Part shown: piece after piece, positions 1 to 9,723 of the stretch
Layout of the letters: each line of letters opens with the position of its first letter
How positions within the stretch are numbered: the stretch's first letter is position 1
DNA from: Cornus controversa
Taxonomy: Eukaryota > Streptophyta > Magnoliopsida > Cornales > Cornaceae
NCBI GenBank assembly: GCA_026545225.1
Contig: CM048853.1
Coordinates: 43,292,755-43,356,754 of the forward strand
Direction: 5' to 3'
Length of the DNA: 64,000 bases
Translations under genes and position numbers: made by a program
Notes under the pieces: model-generated
The model's input: only the letters and a program-made list of their open reading frames with translations
Told to the model about the DNA's origin: nothing
Database searches by the model: none

Positions 1-846
1 CTCCCACCCAGTCTTCATGTTCTTCCACGTATGCAGTCAGTATTTCAGCCTGATCACCATATCTATTTCCCGGTACAGGAGCAAGAACCTGCTCCTGTGG
101 GACCTGGGGTAACAATCGCTGCCTTGAGCCCATCATTTTACATGCCAAGTCATTCAATTCCTGGTCCAGTTAGGGGCAGGTCCATGGTTTCTATTCAAGA
201 GATACAAGAGGAGAGAACAGAAGAATCATCCAATCGAACTGAAGTTCTTAACCCCCCTGTTCTTGGTGACCATAAGACTAAACCAATCCAGAAACCAGCA
301 GAGGAGAACAAACAGAAGAGTGGCGGTTTAGAAGCCAAAACTGGAGGCTCTGGTCAACTGGAAGGAAACCCCACCAGGCAATTTGAATGGGTTCCTCCTA
401 GGAGCAAAGACACTGGATATAGGCCTGTTGAGTTCCAGTCTTCTCAATCAAATCATAGACCCTATCGTCCTCCTAGAGCAAGTTCTCATGGAATCTCTAG
501 ACCATCGTCCACGGCAGCCCATGTATTGATCAGAAATGTGGGCCCTGCTTCTTCACTTGGATCCAGACCGCAGAATGTGGGTAACCAGATACGTGCTCCA
601 TTAGAAATGGGAGCTGGAGTTGCTCCATGTTCCACTAGAGCAAAAATAGAATTTGGAGGGCTGCGTTCTCGTTTCGTTGCCCCTGCTGTTCAAATCAGAT
701 CAGTCGTACCAGTCTGTTCTGCCCCACCTGCTAGAAAGATGCAAAGTTCTAACCAGGTGGGGCAGACCTCCAATGGAGAGGTGAAAAATACTGGACAAGA
801 AGACATTCCAGCCGCAAGTTCAGAACTTAGTAAGCTTCGAATGTGA
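1..846 (+). CDS. 3' end of an unrecognised host gene (partial)
   Basis: The frame is open from the left edge of the window to a TGA at 844-846, giving 281 residues without an in-window start that must be used (the Met at base 31 is internal, since the frame is open before it). The protein is rich in Pro, Ser, Arg and Gln, hydrophilic, and has no membrane segment or catalytic motif I can recognise. It contains an N-terminal stretch with His/Tyr/Pro (HHIYFPVQEQEP), an acidic Glu/Arg segment, and a C-terminal Arg-Pro-Ser-rich region (FEWVPPRSKDTGYRP). This looks like the disordered C-terminal exon of a regulatory or RNA-associated protein, but that is inference from composition only. Codon use and lack of stops over 846 bases support a real exon. 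No function is assigned. Confidence 0.7.
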   Translation, partial: LPPSLHVLPRMQSVFQPDHHIYFPVQEQEPAPVGPGVTIAALSPSFYMPSHSIPGPVRGRSMVSIQEIQEERTEESSNRTEVLNPPVLGDHKTKPIQKPAEENKQKSGGLEAKTGGSGQLEGNPTRQFEWVPPRSKDTGYRPVEFQSSQSNHRPYRPPRASSHGISRPSSTAAHVLIRNVGPASSLGSRPQNVGNQIRAPLEMGAGVAPCSTRAKIEFGGLRSRFVAPAVQIRSVVPVCSAPPARKMQSSNQVGQTSNGEVKNTGQEDIPAASSELSKLRM

Positions 847-1585
847 GCAGAACATAGATACTTCAGAATGCATCTTCTTTTTCCTTTTTCACGTTTATTT
901 TACATATTGCTAATTACGACGAGCTACCTAGGCTTCATAATAATTAGAATAAGATAATATGGAGTAGTTATTTGATATCTCCTGGAAATATTGAAATGTA
1001 GAATGCTTTTCTTTACAATCTGCATCTGATAATTTTCTTTCTTTTTGTTTTATTTTTCCTTTTTTATATTTTTTATTTTTGCTGGTGGGTTCTGAGATTT
1101 TGAGGCTGAAAAAGTATGTTTATTGATTGCAAGCAGTTGTGTGGACATATAACGTACCATATGATTGTTATTTCCCTTTTATATGCTGCTTCATAGAGGC
1201 ATGGAAATTATTGACATCCTACAGACAATCTCAATGCCATTTTCACTGACCAATGTGCAGGCAAGTGTAGAAGTGAGAAAATATTTGGTGGTTTAGGCAT
1301 TTCATGTACCTTCTTTTTATTTTTGACTTCTTGTCGTCCCCATTGGGAGTTGAGAAAATATTTGCTGGTTTATGCTTTCAAGTTCCTTTTTCTTCTCTCT
1401 TTTGTACCAGAGCCCAGAGGGTGTCCCCACACTCTTTGGGGAAAAAAAACTTTAGTGCTCCTAGAATATCAATGAGTGACAGGACCCACCGTAGTAAATG
1501 CATCGCATTTTTACTTATGTGACCAAATATAATTGGTTGATGACACTTTTGGCCAAGACCATTTCTTTCCGTCGTCCGAATTCAC

Positions 1586-1700
1586 CACCGACCTACAGCC
1601 TACAGGTATTGTTGGATGAGTTCAGGGAGAGGCTTGACCCCTAACTTCTAGGTCATGCCCGGAGGCCTCATCCACCTGAGCTAGCTGTGGGGTTCCAAAT
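1586..1700 (-). mobile_element. tRNA-derived SINE-like relic
   Basis: Read on the minus strand, this segment has an A-box-like TAGCTCAGGTGG followed about 50 bases later by a B-box-like GGGTCAAGCC, the spacing of a tRNA-derived SINE head. The rest of the body is degenerate and I could not find target duplications, so boundaries are approximate. Confidence 0.4.
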
Positions 1701-1793
1701 TCCAATGATATACTGCAACCATGTTGATTCTGAAAATGGTGTTGAGATTTTAGTCAAACCGCCAATCACAAGTAAATGATTCCTCTTTTAATA

Positions 1794-1956
1794 GGGCTTC
1801 AAATGGAGTGTGCTTGATTTCGATTTGCTTTTGAATCTGAATTCAAAAATGGGTTGCATGATTGTTATTCAATATGTTCAGATTGGAATTTCGGATTCAA
1901 ATATGAATCCTGACATTAAATGGATTTAGATCCGAATCCGCTCCATTTTCAAGCCT
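1794..1956. mobile_element. small MITE-like element with terminal inverted repeats
   Basis: The left end GGGCTTCAAATGGAGTG (1794-1810) is an imperfect inverted match to the right end at 1939-1956 (reverse complement AGGCTTGAAAATGGAGCG). The inside is built of degenerate repeats around GATTCGAATCC. It is about 163 bp with no coding capacity. The flanks are TTAATA and TTAAT, compatible with a short TA-type target, but the superfamily is not certain. Confidence 0.4.
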
Positions 1957-2641
1957 TAATTCTCAACTTTTAACCAATATTTTGGCAGCAGATAAGTGTT
2001 GCTTGATTAAGAGAGTCACTAAAATGGACACAAGAATAGCATTATCAAGGACCAATTCAGGTGGCACAACATGAGCTTTAGCTAGAAGTTGGAGCAACCA
2101 TTTAATGGCGATTGCAGTGTGCATAAGTAACCGCTTGAACTTCTAACAGAAAAAAAAAAAAAAAAAAAGAAAGGTGAAAAAACGGGGTGATAATTGGAAG
2201 GGCTCAACACGATTTTCTTCATTTTGACACACGAAAAAAAAAAAGATTGAGATTTTTTGAATGATTGTTGTTGGGTTGATGCAATTCTATTGTTATTTAC
2301 AATTTCTTGTTGAAGGCTTCATTTTTTTATTTTTGTGTGTGTATATTTGTGCGTGTTTAGACATGCATATATATATATATATATATATGCTGTGATTTTT
2401 AGATATTTTGATTTGAATTTTTAGTTAAGTTGTGCTTCGTTATCATATAAGGATGATTCAACATAATTTTTGTGTTTATTCATATGCATTTTGTATTTTA
2501 TTGGTATTGTGTGAGGTGTATATACTGGTCTAGATACGTAGTAGGTGACAATTTAATCCGCCCACCCTTAAGGGAAGATATGTCGTGTTTAAACTGGCAA
2601 GGGTTGGTATAGGATTTAAAGTGTATAACCCGACCCTGATT

Positions 2642-2647
2642 TGGGCC
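2642..2647 (+). promoter_or_regulatory. site II motif upstream of NOP58
   Basis: TGGGCC is the plant site II element, known from promoters of ribosomal protein and ribosome-biogenesis genes, where TCP factors bind. It lies about 130 bases before the telo-box and about 380 bases before the NOP58 ATG. The pairing of both motifs fits a nucleolar protein gene; activity is inferred. Confidence 0.45.
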
Positions 2648-2773
2648 GGATGGGTAAACATTAAACCCGCCTTCCCGCTCCGGCTAGATCATAATTACAT
2701 ATATACCCTTACATAGTCAGAAACACCATTCTATATATATATATGATACATAACCTATTTCTCACTTTACTTT

Positions 2774-2781
2774 TAGGGTTT
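2774..2781 (+). promoter_or_regulatory. telo-box upstream of NOP58
   Basis: TAGGGTTT is the telo-box (AAACCCTA on the other strand), typically found close to transcription starts of plant translation and ribosome-biogenesis genes. It is followed by a pyrimidine-rich stretch with a CT run at about 2856-2879, which probably belongs to the 5' leader. Confidence 0.5.
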
Positions 2782-2909
2782 ATCAGCCGCGACCCCCGTC
2801 CCCCAACCCCTAAACCCGGCTGCCAGCAACCATCACTCCTTCACAACAGCTGCGCTCCTCTCTCTCTCTCTCTCTCTCCTCTTTGCGCCGACGATCCTCT
2901 CATCTCAAA

Positions 2910-2999
2910 GTATAACTGCAAGTTAAAATGGTGTTGGTTTAATATGGTGTTTGTTTAACTGAGGGTTTTAGAATATGATTGTGTTAATGATTATTGCAG
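2910..2999 (+). other. NOP58: probable 5'UTR intron of NOP58
   Basis: A donor CAAA|GTATAA at 2910 and an acceptor TTATTGCAG ending at 2999 bracket 90 bases of T-rich sequence, and the NOP58 ATG follows 20 bases after the acceptor. The acceptor is strong; the donor choice is less sure. Leader introns are frequent in highly expressed plant genes. Confidence 0.45.
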
Positions 3000-3019
3000 G
3001 TATACTTTGAGGCTTAAAA

Positions 3020-3109
3020 ATGCTTGTGTTGTTCGAAACTCCTGCGGGCTTCGCCCTTTTTAAAGTATTGGATGAAGGGAAGCTCTCCAAAGTTGAGGTA
3101 ATTGGTTTC

Positions 3110-3159
<50 letters not shown>

Positions 3160-6100
3160 AGTATCAGTGTGTGTAGATATTTGTGGGTCTTTTGGGTATG
3201 AAGCTCGTGTCCTTGTATACTAATCGTTATGATTTCTATTGCAGGATTTGTGGAAAGAGTTTTCTACAGCTGACACAGCTAGACAGGTAATTTTTGTGTT
3301 TCCTCTCTCACAAGCGCAAGAACCTATACTTGCACGCATATGTTTGAATATATTATCTTCGTCTTTGTATTGCTTTTGAGAATCATGGTTCTTGTATTTT
3401 TATTCTATGGTTACTTTTGGCGCATGTGTTGAATATAGATAGATATTCATTGGTGAAATTGGTTACAAGCTCTGCTATATATCTAAAAAAAGAGAGAAAG
3501 AAGTGAAAAACAAAGAAAAAGGGGAGTAATTATAGAATCGGAACCTTGATATGCTATTGAGATATTATATGGTGGTGTTTTAAACTTGTAAGTTGGTATT
3601 TAAGAGTCTTATACATACAAAGGTGTCTGTTACAGTAACTTTGAGATGATACTACTTTTTTTGTTTGGAAGAGCATCCATCCAATGTCATGTTGAAGATG
3701 ACATGTTTGATGGGAAATGAAGTCCGAGTGGAAGTGTAATTTTAATATTGTTTTTGGGTCAAGTGCCAAGTTTAAACTACTTGAGTTATGCATCTTACGT
3801 GCCACCAATTTCATGTCTTAAGTTATTTGTTTTATGGGACTAGATTGTGATGTCTCTTGCATTGTTTGAAATGCAAATGGATTGTGTTTGTCATAGGTTT
3901 ATGCTTGTAAATTTGCAAGATGTACGTATTCTAAATATTGGAGTGTGAATTCCTGGATTTCTTTGTTTCTTTCTTTATATTATTTTATTGACATTTGAAA
4001 TAATATCAGTATAGTTTAAGTTATCATATACATTTACCTGATGGGTAAAATTGCAATTAACATGTCATGGCTGACATCTAATTGTTTTTCGTTCTCTTGT
4101 TCCCTGCTTTGGATTCTTGTTCTTATTCTTGCTTTAATTTGTCATTAAATCATTGTTCTAAATGTTATTTTTTATATCAAAATTAGGTTGTGAAACTAAA
4201 AGCATTCTCTAAGTTTGAGAACACATCAGAGGCCCTGTCTGCAGCCACCTTATTGATTGATAGCAAGCCCAGCAAAGGTCTCCGCAAGTTCCTGCGTTCT
4301 CATTGTGATGGTGAAACATTGGCTGTGGCTGATTCTAAACTTGGAAATGCAATCAAGGAGAAACTGGTTAGCTAACACCTTAAATCTTAAGAAATATCAG
4401 GTGCCATTACATTGCTTCCTTGCTTCCATTTTATTCCATATTAAGTTGGATCATTTAATGTCCTGCAGCAAATTGATTGTGTTCACAACAATACCGTGAT
4501 GGAACTGATGAGAGGGGTGAGAAGTCAATTGACTGAACTCATATCTGGTCTTGGTACTCAAGATTTGGCTCCAATGAGCTTGGGTTTATCCCACAGCCTC
4601 TCTAGATACAAGCTAAAATTCAGTCCTGATAAGGTGACTTCCTTTTTATATTACTATTTTTTATTGATTATGGTAAGGTGAATTAGCTTGTTTCTGTATT
4701 CATGGCTTCTTTTTTTTCGTTCTTTTTTCTTTCCACAAGCAACTACATATATTATTAGAATCAATGCATGTAATGAATAATGGATGATCAAAATGGGAAG
4801 TAAGCCAATTAGTTCTGTTTTCTTTTACTCTTTCAATTAAAATTTAAATCTCAGTATTATCACTTACTTTTTTTCCTGTTCTACTAGGTGGACACAATGA
4901 TCATTCAGGCCATTGGCTTGTTGGATGATCTTGACAAAGAACTGAACACGTATGCAATGAGGGTTCGGGAGTGGTATGGGTGGCATTTTCCGGAGCTTGC
5001 AAAGATTGTACAAGATAACATCCTCTATGCCAAAGTAGTAAAGATGATGAGTAATCGCACAAATGCTGCAAAGCTTGATTTCTCTGAGGTAGAGCTTTTG
5101 TTTTGTTCTCAGTCACGATTGTACTGTCCAGCTTTATCCATGTGGGCAGCAAATTAGGTTACCATTTGCTGTTCGTAGTAGGATTCCAAAATCCACCTTT
5201 TTCTCTTGATCCTTTTGCTTTTCATATTAAAGGCACCATATACCTAATTTCTGCACAATTGTACTGCTTGCACGGTTTAATGACGAACTCAGTGGAAATG
5301 AAGTTGTAACCTCTCCCAAGTCCCAATCAGGGCAGCATGGAGGTCATCAGATGGTATCATGTTCAGTAGTCCTTGCATAATTCTAATTATTCTTTAATTA
5401 TTGTGGAAAGGAAATGGATGTTTTGTACAGAAACTTGTGACTTGAATTGAATGGATAGGGAAAGCTGCTAGGTCTATATTGGTCTAAGTTATTCAAGTGT
5501 GTTGCATATCACAAGTTTTCTGATGCTTGTTTGTGAAAATGTTTTTAGAGCTAGGAAATTACTTCTATTTTGGCAGTTGACGATGATTAATGCTCATTGT
5601 AAATGTTCACAGATATTACCAGAAGAGGTGGAGACGGAACTGAAAGAGGCAGCCATGATTTCTATGGGTACTGAAGTTAGTGAACTGGATTTGATGAATA
5701 TTAAGGACCTCTGCGACCAAGTTCTCTCTCTTTCAGAGTATAGAGCTCAATTGTATGACTACTTAAAGAGTAGGATGAACACCATCGCGCCAAATCTTAC
5801 CGCTCTTGTTGGAGAACTAGTAGGTGCCCGCCTTATTGCACACGGGGGCAGTTTATTGAATCTTTCAAAGCAACCTGGGAGTACGGTTCAAATTCTTGGT
5901 GCAGAAAAGGCTCTCTTCCGTGCTTTAAAGACAAAGCATGCAACTCCCAAGTACGGACTTATCTACCATGCATCTTTAATTGGGCAGGCAGCACCAAAAC
6001 ACAAGGGAAAAATTTCACGATCTCTTGCTGCCAAAGCTGCATTAGCGATTCGATATGATGCTCTTGGAGATAGCCAAGACAACACTATGGGATTGGAGAA

Positions 6101-6854
6101 CCGAGCTAAGGTACTTGGGATCATAAGTTGGCAAGTATCTATGCTTCTGGTACATTCGTTCTTTTGTTAATTTTTTCTTGTGTAATCTTTCATAGCTTGA
6201 AGCGCGGTTGAGGATTCTTGAAGGTAGAGAATTGAATCGTTCTGCTGGTTCTGCTAAAGGCAAACCTAAGATAGAATTCTATGATAAGGACCGTAAGAAG
6301 GGAGCAGGAGCATTGATAACCCCTGCGAAGGTCTGGAATTTATTTCATGTGGTTGTATGACATTGTTGATTTTTTGTACTTGTTGCATGCAAGTAATGAC
6401 TCCTTGTTTTCTGTAGACTTACAATCCTTCAGCAGATTCTCTTCTTGGGAGGACAGAATCAGCGGCTGAGAAAGAAGAAATGGTCCCAAAGAGGAAGCGT
6501 GAAGCAGAACCATCTGAAACTGATGCAGCAGGAGAGGAGGAGGCACCTGTTGCAACTGATGAACAGAAGAAAGAAAAGAAGAAAAAGAAGAAGAAGAAAG
6601 CTGCTGATGAAGAGGGCACAGACTTGCCTGATGATGGGGCCTCTGCTGAACCAGAAAGTGAAGAGCGGAAAAAAGAAAAGAAGAAAAAGAAGAAACATTT
6701 AGCTGAGAATTCTGAGCTGGATAACAATGGCAATAATGCTGAGGCAGGAGAGAAGAAGAAAAAGAAAAGAAAACACGCTGAACCGGATGAAGAGGAAACT
6801 GAAACGCCAAGCAAGAAGAAAGAGAAAAAGAAGAAGAAGAAAAGTGAAGCATGA
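3020..6854 (+). CDS. NOP58: NOP58, box C/D snoRNP core protein
   Basis: Coding exons are 3020-3097, 3245-3286, 4187-4366, 4469-4633, 4888-5088, 5613-6110, 6196-6330 and 6417-6854, all with GT-AG borders, giving 578 residues. The start [16 protein letters not shown] is the conserved NOP5/NOP58 N-terminus. Next come the N-terminal domain, the coiled-coil region, and the Nop domain in exon 6 with the signature [11 protein letters not shown] and [13 protein letters not shown]. The last exon encodes an acidic/lysine tail with repeated KKEKKKKKK blocks, the usual nucleolar-type end of NOP58. In the family, NOP58 pairs with NOP56 and fibrillarin on box C/D snoRNAs to direct rRNA 2'-O-methylation and pre-rRNA processing in the nucleolus. 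All seven coding introns are phase 0. No frameshift or missing block is seen, so the gene looks intact. The start is fixed by the conserved N-terminus right after a good 3' splice site. Confidence 0.97.
3112..3157. repeat. (TA)n microsatellite in NOP58 intron 1
   Basis: About 46 bases of almost perfect TA dinucleotides lie 14 bases after the first coding donor. This is likely length-polymorphic. Confidence 0.9.
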
Positions 6855-9055
6855 TAAGGTCAGTAAAGTTCATGGGTGAGTAGCAAGCCTAACAATTTTG
6901 GGGGTTATCTTAGGCGATGGGTTTGTGTTTCTGTAAAATTTATGCTTTGTTGGTTTATCTTTAGTAATTGTGGATTTCAACTTTATTTCTAGTGTATTTT
7001 CAATTTATTGAGATCATGATCTTGCGAGAGGTTGATTTGGCAGAGGACATCACTGCATCCGACTTGCTCTCTACATATGACAGTTCATTTTGAAATGAAA
7101 ATGGCAATTTCTCATGCACATAGATTTTGTTGATTGAGTGCTTTATGTATAGAAGTTCTTATGAATCTTTTGCATGGTTTAAGAGATCATCATCAAAAGT
7201 TTTGTTCAGTCCTTTGAATTGCTTACTTAACTAGTTATTCATGTGGGATTGAACTTTGCAAGTGTTTCCAGATTACCATGAATCTTTTGCATGGTTCAAG
7301 TAAAATTGTTACAGTGTTGCATCTCAAAATAATTATGTTATGTTGCATTCTCGAAGTAAATGTGTTGCATCGGGGATGCACGTAATTGTAGTAAATGTGT
7401 TGCATGAATGTTGCATCGGGATGTTCGTAATTGTGTTGCTGCATATGCACTTAAAAATACTGCGCACTACAGATGATGATCCAATTGAGATGAAAATAGA
7501 AGAGATGTGGAAAAAGAATTTTATTAAGTTAACTATATACCCATTTTTATAATCATGTCCTACCTAAATTGCTTATCTTTTTCTTCTAGTCCATGTATTA
7601 GAAATTAGAAACTTGGTCACAGATTAATGGTCCCGTTCACGGTTCACAGCATTTAGAAACTTGCTGTGAAAAAGAGCACATTGAATCACACTCTAGATCC
7701 ATCTCATTTTCAAGAAAAATTAGGTCAACGCATGTTTTTTTTTTGTTAATTAAGAAACTAATATTAAATAGGAAAAAACTACTAGGAATTCTCATTATAT
7801 TTTGACTTTTAGCCATTAGATCAAAGGGTGTGAGAATGCCTTTTGAGAACACCTTCATATATAATAAACTTGCTCTATTTGTGACCAAGGCTTATTTTGT
7901 ATGAAAAAAATGGTTGATTAATTGAGTAGTTCAATAATGGATTTATCAGTTTGTGATAAAAAATAAAAAATCTTTCACGTTATGCAATTTTGGATGACCA
8001 AATAGCAATTTTGAAGTTACAAGCTTAACAACTTACAGCTAGAATAATTGCTTGAATTTGGAATAAAAAAACTTGCAATTATATATATATAAGTTTAGGT
8101 TTTGATTGAAACTGTCAGTTATTCTAATTGAAAAACTTGCAAGGGTAATTGGTCAGTTAAAGGTAGAACTATCTGGAATAAAGTCAACCAGATCTTAGGG
8201 GAGGTTGAATACTATATTTTAAAAACTTTAATCCTAGCGTAATTCAGCAAAATCTCAAAAAAGTGAGAGTAATTTACCTTATTATTTTCTAAATTTTAGA
8301 AATAAAAGAGTTTGTGTTAGGTAGTTTAGAGAAGAAATAGAATTAGAAAAGAATACTTGTAATTTAGAGAAGAAATAGAATTGGAAAAGAATACTTGTTT
8401 AAAAGTTCTTATATTTTTATATATTTATTGTAATAAATAATATTATAAAAAATAAAAAATATATTATAAAAAATAAAAAAAAATGATTGAAATAAAACGC
8501 TCTACAATTTTCAATAAAAATATAGACATTGTGTGAAGAAAATACCTTGTGTCAAAATATCTAATGCATGGTATGCTTTATCGTACTTTTGAAAGTAGCA
8601 TAGGAGATTTTCTAATAACAACTTGTTACTCTGATCCTTTAAGTGAAAAAAAACAAAAAAAAAATGTTTTGAAAGTAGTATAGGAGATTTTCTAATAACA
8701 ACTTGTTACTCTGATCCTTTAAGTGAAAAAAAACAAAAAAAAAATGTATAGAGATAAATATATATTTTCTCGTACTTGTATTTATGTGTGATGTATAGAA
8801 GTTTGAAGAGTAGGTTGAAGAAGAAGAGTAGGTGTAACCATGCATTGCTCCGTGACTTACTTGACCTTTTCACTTATCAGTCAAATGTGCTGGAAGGTGG
8901 AATGGAAGACTACTTCTTCATTAAGGAATAAGGAGTCTCTCTCTCACAGAAGTTTTTATATATAGATACGTTTGCTTGCAAGAATTGGATCAGCCCATTC
9001 GCTTCACTACATTCATACTTTTTAGAGAGAGAAAGAGAAAGAGAGAGAGAGAGAG
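6855..9055. other. NOP58 3' flank and intergenic DNA
   Basis: The NOP58 3'UTR probably ends within the first few hundred bases. The rest is AT-rich, with short GTTGCAT-type repeats near 7310-7440 and a tandem duplication at 8587-8746. Just before 9056 is a GA-rich leader that belongs to the next gene. No other coding signal seen. Confidence 0.55.
8587..8746. repeat. tandem duplication, period 80 bp, two copies
   Basis: GAAAGTAG at 8591 and again at 8671 begin two nearly identical 80-base units, each ending in an A-rich tract broken by one C. The copies differ at about one or two bases, so the duplication is recent. Confidence 0.85.
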
Positions 9056-9594
9056 ATGCCTCCAGGTTGGGGACCGCCACCAGGACCTCCAGGAGGGCCT
9101 CCATGTTGTGGCTGCCTTGATTTTCTCTGTGGGGGAATTTGCCGAGCTCTAGCTTCATGGTCAGTTCTCTCTCTCTCTCTCCCTCTCATTTTACAAGATT
9201 GAGAGAGTGGTTTGCTATAAATGCATGTTTAGTTCACAAAAAATGAAAAGAATAGGAAAAAACTAGAATTAGGGCACTCAAGCTCGTGTCCTCATCTGGT
9301 ATTGTTATTTTTTTTAAAAATTTGAAAATTATTTGAAGGTATTTTTATTTTCTTATAGACTCACCATTAAAAAAAATTCAAAAATAATTTTTAACAATAC
9401 TATGATGAATGAGTTATTTGTATTAATTTAAGTCTTATATTAATGGACATTTTTATCATTATAGTATCATTTTACAACAATTGGATTGGATAGTTTAAGG
9501 AGAGTTTTAGGTCAAATTTATCTTAAGGGGTTTTGTGCCCCAAAATTGAAAATTGAGGTTTTTGTTATGCCTTTTGCCTTAAATTTTAACAAAA

Positions 9595-9625
<31 letters not shown>

Positions 9626-9723
9626 GCAGTTTCTATCTGCTGTGCTGCTGCTGTATCTTCGAGAGCTGCTGTGGCCCAATGTTTGGTGGGCCACCTGGAC
9701 CTCATGGCCCACGTCCCTTCTAA
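9056..9723 (+). CDS. small Pro/Gly/Cys-rich peptide, two exons, 65 residues
   Basis: Exon 1 is 9056-9159 and exon 2 is 9630-9723. The donor TCATG|GTCAGT and the acceptor TTATTGCAG join in frame to give 65 residues ending in TAA. The N-terminus is MPPGWGPPPGPPGGPPCC. It is followed by a Cys-rich centre (FLCGGIC, then a hydrophobic LLCCCCIFESCC run) and a Pro/Gly C-terminus (GGPPGPHGPRPF). The mirrored PPG-Cys-PPG layout across the splice junction, with both exons in register, makes a chance join unlikely. It has no classical signal peptide; the central Cys/Leu run could lie in or on a membrane, as in small Cys-rich transmembrane (CYSTM-like) plant peptides, which is inference. A GA-rich leader precedes the ATG, and a (TTA)n run abuts the acceptor. 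I do not recognise a named gene. Confidence 0.8.
9595..9625. repeat. (TTA)n microsatellite abutting a 3' splice site
   Basis: About ten ATT/TTA units run straight into the acceptor TTATTGCAG of the small Cys-rich gene, occupying the place of its polypyrimidine tract. Confidence 0.85.

Larger units (their letters stand above)
847..2641. other. intergenic region between the first gene and NOP58
   Basis: No open frame here has plant coding character. AT-rich 3' flank of the upstream gene runs to about 1.3 kb. A tRNA-derived SINE-like relic lies at about 1586-1700 and a small TIR element at 1794-1956. An A-tract lies near 2150-2168 and an AT dinucleotide run near 2368-2388. Confidence 0.6.

Noticed and set aside
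3287..5612. Possible box C/D snoRNA in NOP58 introns (TGATG...CTGA near 4040-4080)
   Set aside because: The C-box match is imperfect, the D box is generic, and no flanking terminal stem is seen. Host introns of nucleolar genes can carry snoRNAs, but nothing here meets the standard.
6340..6873. Several open frames on the minus strand opposite the last NOP58 exon, rich in Ser and Phe
   Set aside because: They are shadows of the lysine-rich coding repeat (AAG/AAA codons read backwards as CTT/TTT) and have no independent support.
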